From an uncultured Pelagibacteraceae bacterium (GTDB lineage Bacteria > Pseudomonadota > Alphaproteobacteria > Pelagibacterales > Pelagibacteraceae), in NCBI GenBank assembly GCA_902624195.1, contig CACNWV010000004.1, positions 23,599 through 87,598 of the forward strand: a stretch of 64,000 bases of DNA, given 5' to 3'. The notes under the pieces are model-generated. The model was not told the DNA's origin. It worked only from the letters and a program-made list of their open reading frames with translations, and did not search any database. Position numbers and translations under genes: made by a program. Of the stretch, positions 56,476 through 64,000 are shown piece by piece (the stretch's first letter is position 1; each line of letters starts with the position of its first letter).

Positions 56476-57786
56476 TTAAGCTACGTAAAAACTAATTACA
56501 CTAAATACTGCGATTACCCAAATAGCTGGTGAAGTCTTACCGAATTTTCCAGTAAATATTTGAATTAATGCATAAGAAATAAAAGCAAGCGCGATACCAT
56601 TACTAATACTATAAGTTAAAGGCATTGTAATCATCGCTACAACTGCAGGACCAGATTCCGCAATATCATCCCATTCAATATCTGTAATGTTTCTTACAAA
56701 CAAGATCGCGACGTATAATAAAGCTGCTCCATCTATTTCTTTTGGCAGACTAGTAGCTAATGGTGAGAAGAATAAACAAGCCAAGAACAAAACTCCAATA
56801 ACCAATGAAGTCATTCCAGTTCTCCCTCCAGCTTTAACTCCTGCGCCTGACTCAACATAACTAGTTACTGTTGTTGTTCCCATCATCGCGCCTGCTACCG
56901 TTCCAACACTATCAGAGAGCATTGCTTTGTTAATGTCTTGCACTTTACCCTTTTTATCTACTTTACCAGCAACATTAGCCACGGATGTTAAAGTTCCTGC
57001 TGTGTCAAAAAAGTCTATGAATAGTAAAGTAAAAACTATCGAAGCCATGCCAGCAGTAAGCGCTGCTTTAAGATCAAAATCAAACAAGTATGTCATTGGT
57101 GGAATAGATCCAACTACACCATTAAACTTTGCCAAACCAGTTGCCCAAGCAATTATACTGAATAAAAGTATTCCAATAATAATATTGCCCCTTATCTTCA
57201 TTTTCTCTAAAACAATCATGAAAACAAAAGTTAAACATCCAAGAAGCACTAGAGGGTTTTTTATATCTCCTAGAGTAACAAGCGTAACTGGATGATCTCC
57301 TACTACTCCCATAATTTCAAGACCAATGATTGCTAAAAACAATCCTATTCCAGCCCCAATTCCAAGCTTCAAACTTCTAGGTATCGAATTTATTAACCAA
57401 GCTCGTAAAGGTGTAAGAGATATCGCTAAGAAAATAACCCCAGCAACTAAAACTGCTCCTAATGCTGCTTGAGGCGTGTAACCCATTCCAGCAACAACTC
57501 CGTATGCAACAAAAGCGTTGATACCCATGCCTGGTGCTAAACCAATAGGCCAAGTTTTTCCATAAAATGCCATTATAAAACATGCAAGTGCTGTTGCTAA
57601 AATTGTAGCGGTAAAAACTGCACCAAAATCAAAAAAACCTTTTTCTGTACCAGCAAACTCACCAGACAGTATAAAAGGATTCAAAAACATAATGTACGCC
57701 ATTGTAAGGAAAGTTGTTACACCAGCTATTACTTCTGTTTTAAAATTTGTCTTATGTTTTCTATACTCAAAATACTTATCCATCAT
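56476..57786 (-). CDS. NCS2 (AzgA/PbuG-like) purine permease
   Basis: EVIAGVTTFLTMAYIMFLNPFIL, LAPGMGINAFVAYG, SYVESGAGVKAGGRTG. Confidence 0.94.
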   Translation of the reverse strand: MMDKYFEYRKHKTNFKTEVIAGVTTFLTMAYIMFLNPFILSGEFAGTEKGFFDFGAVFTATILATALACFIMAFYGKTWPIGLAPGMGINAFVAYGVVAGMGYTPQAALGAVLVAGVIFLAISLTPLRAWLINSIPRSLKLGIGAGIGLFLAIIGLEIMGVVGDHPVTLVTLGDIKNPLVLLGCLTFVFMIVLEKMKIRGNIIIGILLFSIIAWATGLAKFNGVVGSIPPMTYLFDFDLKAALTAGMASIVFTLLFIDFFDTAGTLTSVANVAGKVDKKGKVQDINKAMLSDSVGTVAGAMMGTTTVTSYVESGAGVKAGGRTGMTSLVIGVLFLACLFFSPLATSLPKEIDGAALLYVAILFVRNITDIEWDDIAESGPAVVAMITMPLTYSISNGIALAFISYALIQIFTGKFGKTSPAIWVIAVFSVISFYVA

Positions 57787-57804
57787 AAATTTAATCCTCC
57801 GTTG

Positions 57805-57836
57805 AGATTTATTACTCTATATACGTAATAAAATCT
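57805..57836 (-). promoter_or_regulatory. Hairpin in the 5' leader of the purine permease
   Basis: 11-bp stem with one bulged base (+ strand AGATTTATTAC / GTAATAAAATCT), 9-nt loop, 4 nt upstream of the GGAGG Shine-Dalgarno. Confidence 0.5.
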
Positions 57837-57888
57837 TGACTAAATCCCTCATAGCTGCTCAGATTCAACCAAGAGTAAATATATCTGT

Positions 57889-57907
57889 TTATAACTTTTC
57901 GTTATAA
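57889..57907. promoter_or_regulatory. Perfect inverted repeat in divergent promoter region
   Basis: TTATAAC-TTTTC-GTTATAA. Confidence 0.45.
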
Positions 57908-57919
57908 ATTAAGGATAAA

Positions 57920-58225
57920 ATGAAAAAATTATTTTTTAAAGGTTTATACACATTATTATTTATTTCATTAGCAGGGTGTCAATCAGTTTCTAAAAAAATT
58001 GACGATACGACAGCTAAAGAAGAAAAAGAATTAAGCAAATGGTTAAACAAATCTGAGGATGATTTAAAAAGTTTTTATGGGCAACCTGATAAAGTTGAAT
58101 TTTTAAAAACCAGAAATAGAAGTTATGTTTACATAACTGAGAAATATAAAATTAAGTGTAAGCGCAAATTTGAGATAAATCCAAGTAATATTGTAGTGGG
58201 TTTTAGTAGCAAAAATTGCTTTTAA
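57920..58225 (+). CDS. Small lipoprotein
   Basis: Lipobox SLAGCQS; 101 aa. Confidence 0.75.
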   Translation: MKKLFFKGLYTLLFISLAGCQSVSKKIDDTTAKEEKELSKWLNKSEDDLKSFYGQPDKVEFLKTRNRSYVYITEKYKIKCKRKFEINPSNIVVGFSSKNCF

Positions 58226-58260
58226 TTACCTGCGGAGTAAATACTCCGCAAGTAAGGTAA
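58226..58260. terminator. Shared hairpin between convergent lipoprotein and hsp20 genes
   Basis: TTACC TGCGGAG-TAAATA-CTCCGCA ... GGTAA immediately after the + strand stop. Confidence 0.65.
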
Positions 58261-58262
58261 AC

Positions 58263-58706
58263 TTATTTAATTTTAATAAGTCTTTTTTTCTTAATTTCAG
58301 GGATAATTTTTTCACAAGAAATAGTCAATAAACCATCTTTTAGCTCAGCACCATTCACTTTTACATCATCTGCAATTGTAAATGATCTAGCAAAAGATCT
58401 TTGCGATATTCCTCGATGAATAACTTCATCACCTTCTTTTTCTTCAGTTCTTTTAACGTCTTTTGTTTTTACAGTTAAAAGATTATCTTCATATTCAACT
58501 TCAACATCATCTTTGTTAAAGCCAGCAACTGCTACTTCAATAGCATACTTATCTTTGCCTGCTTTTCGGATGTTGTATGGCGGGTAATTGCTTTGTACAG
58601 CAAGACTACCATTCCCTAACATCGACTCGAATTGATCAAACATGTCATCGAATCCAATGCTAAAAGGTCTGAGTGAATTAAAGATCGATAGATCCTTACT
58701 TGTCAT
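58263..58706 (-). CDS. Hsp20/IbpA small heat-shock protein
   Basis: GFDDMFDQFESML, YPPYNIRKAGKDKYAIEVAVAGF, HRGISQRSFARSF; start MTSKDLS with GGAGG upstream. Confidence 0.93.
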   Translation of the reverse strand: MTSKDLSIFNSLRPFSIGFDDMFDQFESMLGNGSLAVQSNYPPYNIRKAGKDKYAIEVAVAGFNKDDVEVEYEDNLLTVKTKDVKRTEEKEGDEVIHRGISQRSFARSFTIADDVKVNGAELKDGLLTISCEKIIPEIKKKRLIKIK

Positions 58707-58765
58707 ATATCCTCCTTTGTTAGCAAGGTTTAATGTCAGCCCCATTTGGCAACCGACAGAGACAT

Positions 58766-58793
58766 ATATGGTAATTATTTTTATTTTTTCAAG
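58766..58793 (-). promoter_or_regulatory. Sigma-32-like heat-shock promoter for hsp20
   Basis: CTTGAAA (58793-58787), 13-nt spacer, taCCATaT (58773-58766), compared with CTTGAAA-N11-16-CCCCATNT. Confidence 0.6.
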
Positions 58794-58797
58794 ATTG

Positions 58798-60882
58798 TTA
58801 TCTTAAAATTTTTGCAGATTTTAAAATAAAAGAATATTCCTCTGCTAGTTCTGTGATCGCATTGTCGCGGCCAGACATACCTCCATGGCCAGCAGCTTCC
58901 ATTTTGCATTTTAATAATTGAATATTGTTATCAGTTTTTGTCTCTCTAAGTTTTGCAATATATTTAACTGGCTCAGAGTAAAGGACTCTGTTGTCAAACA
59001 GCGAAGTCGTAATAAGCATTGGCGGGTAATCTTTTTTACTAAGATTGTTATAAGGCGCATAAGATAAGATATATTCAAAGTACTCCTTACTTTTTATCGG
59101 GTTTCCCCACATCTCCCATTCGCCTGGCGTTAAAGGTAATTTCTCATTTAACATAGTTGTCATTGTGTCTACAAATGGAACTAATAATAGCATTCCAAAA
59201 AATAAATCTGGAGATAAATTAGCTACCGCTCCACCTGTAAGACCTCCAGCTGATCCACCGTAAAAACAAATTCCACCCTTATGAGTGTATCTTTGTTCTA
59301 TTAAATGATTTGCACACGCAACATAATCTAAAAAGGTATTTTTCTTTAATTTTTTTTTCCCTTCCGTGTGCCAGCTATCGCCAAGGTCGCCTCCACCTCT
59401 AATATGAGCTATTGCATAAGTAATACCTCTGTCAATCAAACAAAATCTAGAAGCGCTAAAAGACGGAGAGACGCTATGTTTATAAGCTCCGTAGCTGTAG
59501 AGCAGGACTTTTGACTTTCCATCTTGTTTTGAGTCTTTTAATCTTACTAAACTAATCGGAACCATACGACCATCATGTGATCGAGCTTTAATTCTTTCCA
59601 CCACATATTTGCTGGGATCATGGCCAGAAGGAATTTCTGTTTCCTTGACTAATTTTTTTTCTTTGGTGACGATATCATACTCATAAACTCTCCCTGGAGT
59701 CGCCATACTCTCCCAACCAACTCTTATTATTGTAGTATTTGTATCTCTTTGCATTAAAGAAACACCAGGGACACCTATTGGTTCATCTGAAATTTTAATT
59801 TCTTCTTCTTTATTAGTTTTAATATTTCTTATAAAAAGTTTTGGGATAGCATCAGACTTTTCTGATCTAAGGATATAATCGTCTAAAAATTCAAATCCAC
59901 CAATAACCGTTTCTTTTTTAGCGGGGATAAAAACTTCTAATTTATCTATCTGACTAGTCTTACACCTTAGCACTTTATAATCCCTTGCCTCCTCATTAGT
60001 GTGCACATAAAAATAACCTTGCCAAGAGTCTATTGAATAACGAACATCATTTTTTCTTTTTTGAAAAAGAGTGGGTTTAATTTCTTTAGCATTTGTAGAA
60101 AAAAAATATTCTTCAGTTGTGATGTGATCGGAAGTTCCAATGATGAAATATTTTTCATCGGAAGTAATACCTATGCCGCAAGTAAAAGTTTCATCTTTTT
60201 CCTCAAAAATAAGCTGATCTTGATCGTTCGGTGTTCCAAGGACATGTTTAAATATCTGTCTTGGTCTATGATATTGATCTAATTTCGAATAAAAGAAACT
60301 TTTATTATCCAAGGCCCAAGTCACACTGCCACTTGTATTTTCAATTATATCTTTTTCATTTTTTCCAGTTCTGAGATCTCTTAAATAAATCGTGTAATAT
60401 TCTGATCCTTTTAAATCGAGAGAATAAGCAATAAAATTATCACAATAAGAAGTGCTTACAGTTCCAACCCCAAAGTATTCTGAACCAGATTTCTTCTTCT
60501 CCAAATCTCCATCAAAAAAAACTTCCTCGGGTTTAGAACCATCAATGAGTTGCCTCATTCTTTTTCCGTAATTACCCTTAGCTTCTGTTTTTGCCCAATA
60601 ATAATATCTTTTATCTTTATATTTTAACCCAGTATCATCTAATTTAATTTTCCCTTTAATTTCGTTAAATAAATTTTTCTGTAATTCCTTTACGTCTGCA
60701 AAGTAGTCTTCAGTAATTTTGTTGTTAGCTTCTATGTAACCTTTGACTTCAGTATTCAACTTTTTTGGATCCTTTAAAACTTCAAGGATATTTGGTTGAT
60801 CAACCCACGAATAATCATCTTCTAGTGGAATTCCGTGATAATTTTTCGTAGTCTTTATTTTTTTAAGTTTTGGTATATTCAT
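58798..60882 (-). CDS. ptrB: Oligopeptidase B (S9A prolyl oligopeptidase family)
   Basis: HGIPLEDDYSWV, AHIRGGGDLGDSWH, CFYGGSAGGLTGG, GHGGMSGR. Confidence 0.94.
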   Translation of the reverse strand: MNIPKLKKIKTTKNYHGIPLEDDYSWVDQPNILEVLKDPKKLNTEVKGYIEANNKITEDYFADVKELQKNLFNEIKGKIKLDDTGLKYKDKRYYYWAKTEAKGNYGKRMRQLIDGSKPEEVFFDGDLEKKKSGSEYFGVGTVSTSYCDNFIAYSLDLKGSEYYTIYLRDLRTGKNEKDIIENTSGSVTWALDNKSFFYSKLDQYHRPRQIFKHVLGTPNDQDQLIFEEKDETFTCGIGITSDEKYFIIGTSDHITTEEYFFSTNAKEIKPTLFQKRKNDVRYSIDSWQGYFYVHTNEEARDYKVLRCKTSQIDKLEVFIPAKKETVIGGFEFLDDYILRSEKSDAIPKLFIRNIKTNKEEEIKISDEPIGVPGVSLMQRDTNTTIIRVGWESMATPGRVYEYDIVTKEKKLVKETEIPSGHDPSKYVVERIKARSHDGRMVPISLVRLKDSKQDGKSKVLLYSYGAYKHSVSPSFSASRFCLIDRGITYAIAHIRGGGDLGDSWHTEGKKKLKKNTFLDYVACANHLIEQRYTHKGGICFYGGSAGGLTGGAVANLSPDLFFGMLLLVPFVDTMTTMLNEKLPLTPGEWEMWGNPIKSKEYFEYILSYAPYNNLSKKDYPPMLITTSLFDNRVLYSEPVKYIAKLRETKTDNNIQLLKCKMEAAGHGGMSGRDNAITELAEEYSFILKSAKILR

Positions 60883-60895
60883 ACTAGGAAATTAT

Positions 60896-61408
60896 ATGAA
60901 TTTGTTTTTGTTGGGAATTATCATTTTCGTCGTAATCTACCTTTTTCTTAATTGGTTCGCTAGAGCTAGTTCAAAAAAGATAGCTACAACTATAAAAAAA
61001 ATTGCAATTTATATATCATTAATTTTAGCTGTGCTATTTACAATTGGCGGTAAATTCATCTTCAGTCTTCCAATGTGGTTGATCTTGCTCTCTGGGCTTA
61101 AGATTAAAGGGTTTACTGCTCTGCAAATGTATCAGTTATGGAGACTAATCCAATTCATGAAAAATAACGCTGGGAGGTTTTCCCAAGGACAGTTTGGACA
61201 AACTCCAGGGTCGTCAAGTCTTACATCAGAAGAAGCCTATAAATTATTGGGTCTTAAAAAAGGAGCAAGCAAAGAAGAAGTGTTAAAAGCTGCTAACCAA
61301 TTACAAAAAAAAATCCATCCTGATATGAACCGCAATGTGGACAGCTCTAGACTGAGTCAGTTAGTAAATGAAGCTAAAGAGAAAATAATAAAAACTGATT
61401 TCAGTTAG
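60896..61408 (+). CDS. Membrane-anchored J-domain protein
   Basis: N-terminal TM helices; EEAYKLLGLKKGASKEEVLKAANQLQKKIHPDMN (HPD). Confidence 0.85.
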   Translation: MNLFLLGIIIFVVIYLFLNWFARASSKKIATTIKKIAIYISLILAVLFTIGGKFIFSLPMWLILLSGLKIKGFTALQMYQLWRLIQFMKNNAGRFSQGQFGQTPGSSSLTSEEAYKLLGLKKGASKEEVLKAANQLQKKIHPDMNRNVDSSRLSQLVNEAKEKIIKTDFS

Positions 61409-62360
61409 ATAAAAGCTCAATACATTTATTATAAACTTTATCAAAAGAGATTTTATCTTTACCTAGAGTGTCGTGAGTTGTTGACTCCTCAGTTTCACCT
61501 TCTGGCACAATTACTTCAATATTTTTTGAATATTTTCCATAAGCTTGAACTGGGCTATCCATGAATAAGGCTAAACATTTTACACCTAAAGCTGATGATA
61601 TATGCAACCAACCAGTATCATTACCAATATAAAGTTCGCAGTTTTTAATAATGGGCAATGTTTCACTTATTTTTAAGTCTTTAAATGAAATACAGTTATT
61701 TGATAGTTCTGAGATAAGGAATTGATCAACTAAGTCCTTGTCATTATTGCCTGCTGCTAAATAAAATTTTGAAGGTTTCCTTTTATTAATTTGAACACAT
61801 AAATTTATAAAATTTTTGATGTCCCATCTTTTACTAGGGCCACTAGCTGATATGCCCAGAACGATATGAGAAAACTCACTAGAAAACTTTTGTTTAGTTT
61901 GATTTACTTGATTTTCATTTGTAATGAGTTCTGGTTGAGTAGATACGATTTCACCCAATTCATTTTCTGTAAAAATTTTAGCAGAAGTAACAATATTATC
62001 TTTTTTTCTAAATAATGGATACTGAGAAATATTTTTTATTCTAGCCATTTTTGCAATTAATAAATATCTTAAAGAGCTATTAAAAATAAAAACTTTATCG
62101 TATTTTTTAAATTTAAGATCTTTACTTAATTTAAAGAACCCTGAAAGACCGTCGTGAGATCCAGAATTGTTTTTTGTTCGATCCAATATTAAAATTTCAT
62201 TAATATGTTTATCTTCAGCCAAAAGTTGATTGGCACGTGAATTTTCTTTCACTAAAATAGACACAGGCGTTTGATATTTTTTTGAAATAGCATGAATATA
62301 TGGCAAATAAATAACCATATCTCCCATACCAATTTTTGGTTGAATTACTAAAACTTTCAT
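61401..62360 (-). CDS. Glycosyltransferase family 9 (heptosyltransferase-like)
   Basis: QPKIGMGDMVIYLPYIHAI...YIGNDTGWLHISSALGVKCLALF. Confidence 0.85.
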   Translation of the reverse strand: MKVLVIQPKIGMGDMVIYLPYIHAISKKYQTPVSILVKENSRANQLLAEDKHINEILILDRTKNNSGSHDGLSGFFKLSKDLKFKKYDKVFIFNSSLRYLLIAKMARIKNISQYPLFRKKDNIVTSAKIFTENELGEIVSTQPELITNENQVNQTKQKFSSEFSHIVLGISASGPSKRWDIKNFINLCVQINKRKPSKFYLAAGNNDKDLVDQFLISELSNNCISFKDLKISETLPIIKNCELYIGNDTGWLHISSALGVKCLALFMDSPVQAYGKYSKNIEVIVPEGETEESTTHDTLGKDKISFDKVYNKCIELLSN

Positions 62361-62407
62361 TTTTAAATTTAATAATATAACTTAGATAGAATAATTTGGG
62401 TAAGATT

Positions 62408-63292
62408 ATGATTAAAAAAGGAGTGTACGCAGCAGGATTAAGCGTTCTGAATGCCGACAGAACATTGAATATTAATGCAACAATTAATCATGCAAGCCAG
62501 GCTATTCAAAATGGTTTACATGGAGTTTTCTTTTTTGGGTCAACAGGACAAAGTCAATTAATTTCCTCAAGTGAAAAGAGAGAACTTATTGCTAAAATTG
62601 CAAGCCATAAATTAAAAAAACAATTTTTTTTAGGAACGGGAAATAATTCTCTAAATGAAAATATTGATCTAATTAGGTATGCGATGGAATATGACTTTAG
62701 AGAATTTTTAATTATGCCTCCAGCATATTATAAAGGTAATACTGATGAGGGGGTTTTTGAATTCTACTCAAGATTAATTAACGCTCTCCCTAAGATTAAA
62801 ATTATTCTCTATAATTTTGAAAAATTAAGCGGATATAAGTTCTCAGTGGAAATGGTAACTAAACTTGTTGAAACATTTCCAGAAAATATAATTGGATGCA
62901 AAGATTCTAGTTATAATTTATTTGAAAATTTAAAATTACCAAAATTTTTAATGTTTCCTGGATCAGAGGCAAAACTTTTGAAAGGCTTAGAGCTTGGTTG
63001 TTCAGGATGCATATCAGCAGTAACTAATGTTACTCATACTTTAGCTAGAAAAGTGTTTGATGATTTTGAAAAAAAGGTTTCACAAAGTAAAAATGAGCAA
63101 TTAGTAAATGTTAGAGAAACATTCGATAAGTATAATTTGATATCAGCTTTGCATAGTTTTCATTCGATAAAAGATGAGAATTATAAGAATATATTACCTC
63201 CACTAACGTTGTTAAGTGAGAAAAAACAAAAAGAGCTTATTGAAAAATTAGATAAACTTAAATTTATTAGTAAAAAAAACTTAGCGGCTTAA
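62408..63292 (+). CDS. Dihydrodipicolinate synthase (DapA) family aldolase/lyase
   Basis: GVFFFGSTGQSQLISSSEKREL, IILYNFEK (Tyr), IIGCKDSS (Schiff-base Lys). Confidence 0.88.
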   Translation: MIKKGVYAAGLSVLNADRTLNINATINHASQAIQNGLHGVFFFGSTGQSQLISSSEKRELIAKIASHKLKKQFFLGTGNNSLNENIDLIRYAMEYDFREFLIMPPAYYKGNTDEGVFEFYSRLINALPKIKIILYNFEKLSGYKFSVEMVTKLVETFPENIIGCKDSSYNLFENLKLPKFLMFPGSEAKLLKGLELGCSGCISAVTNVTHTLARKVFDDFEKKVSQSKNEQLVNVRETFDKYNLISALHSFHSIKDENYKNILPPLTLLSEKKQKELIEKLDKLKFISKKNLAA

Positions 63293-63293
63293 C

Positions 63294-64000
63294 ATGATAT
63301 TAGCTAGAATATTTACAAAAATATTTAAAGAAGGTGGAATAATTTTAATAGATGCAAAAGGTCAAAAGTACATTTGTGGAAACCCTACAACTGAAAAACC
63401 AATTACTGTAAAATTACTTAAAGACAACTTAAATTGGAAATTATTGTTAGATCCAGAACTTGAATTTCCAGAAGCATACATGAGAAATGAAATTGAAGTA
63501 GAAAATGCATCGATGAAAGACTTTTTGATGGAACTTATTAAAAATTTAGGTCGCAGTGAAATTTCAACAACAAGTCTAATTACAAATAAATTATACCAAA
63601 CATGGAGAACCATAACGAATTTTAATTTACCAGGTAAATCAAGAAAAAATGTTGAACATCATTATGATATTGGTGGAGTAAGAGGCGAAAAACTCTACGA
63701 TATTTTTTTAGATAAAAAACATAGACTATATTCCTGCGCGTATTGGAAAAATGACACTAAAACTTTAGAGGAAGCTCAACAAAACAAAATAAATCATATT
63801 GTAAAAAAATTAGACATAAAAGAAGGACAAAAAATTTTAGAAGTTGGCTGTGGTTGGGGCGGCATGGCTTTTGAAATAGCTAGACAAAAGGGATGTGAAG
63901 TAACTGGAATTTCTCTAAGTAAAAATCAAATAGAATATTGTAAACGGAAAGCAAAAGAACTTAATCTAGATAATCAAGTAAAATTTGAACTTATAGATTA
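63294..64000 (+). CDS. Cyclopropane-fatty-acyl-phospholipid synthase-like (truncated by window end)
   Basis: NVEHHYDIGG, YSCAYW, ILEVGCGWGGMAFEIA, VTGISLSKNQ; open to end of window, absent from the ORF track. Confidence 0.9.
   Translation, partial: MILARIFTKIFKEGGIILIDAKGQKYICGNPTTEKPITVKLLKDNLNWKLLLDPELEFPEAYMRNEIEVENASMKDFLMELIKNLGRSEISTTSLITNKLYQTWRTITNFNLPGKSRKNVEHHYDIGGVRGEKLYDIFLDKKHRLYSCAYWKNDTKTLEEAQQNKINHIVKKLDIKEGQKILEVGCGWGGMAFEIARQKGCEVTGISLSKNQIEYCKRKAKELNLDNQVKFELID

Noticed and set aside
57787-57919. Canonical purine riboswitch upstream of the NCS2 permease
   Set aside because: The conserved core of the classic purine aptamer is not visible; only an uncharacterised hairpin is claimed.

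Overview
This 64 kb, strongly AT-rich and very gene-dense window looks like core chromosome of a streamlined alphaproteobacterium. Gene content and order suggest SAR11/Pelagibacterales, which is an inference. I see no tRNA/rRNA genes, CRISPR arrays, insertion sequences, prophage or recognisable defence island. Main blocks: tsaB-fur-miaB-phoH-ybeY-lnt-metK; nusA-infB-rbfA-rpsO-pnp; fabI-fabB-fabA; a Fur/Irr/PerR-like regulator with katG, an Asp/Asn-hydroxylase-like gene and a DUF2061 gene; ubiE-ubiB(split)-coaBC-dut-moeB-like; mutM-rpsT-dnaA-dnaN-gyrB; regB, polyamine genes, regA; bioY/ABC ATPase/polA; chvI-chvG-ahcY-tsaE-amgK-murU; msrA-sseA-MFP-RND; purine salvage; hsp20; oligopeptidase B; cfa (cut by window end). 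The observations most worth following up are: (1) a near-identical 17-bp Irr/PerR-type box upstream of both the second Fur-family gene and katG; (2) ubiB split by one extra base in a T8 tract at its catalytic loop; (3) a drastically shortened TsaB whose start overlaps head-to-head with a divergent gene; (4) a 12-bp-stem A/T-tract hairpin between divergent odc and regA; (5) a hairpin leader on the purine permease; (6) a sigma-32-like promoter on hsp20; (7) several apparent gene losses from normally conserved neighbourhoods (rimI, corC, trmB/rimP, truB, recF, hprK/PTS); (8) extreme compaction at both convergent and divergent junctions. I did not find a convincing new multi-gene system. The katG cassette and the msrA-sseA-RND operon are the closest candidates.
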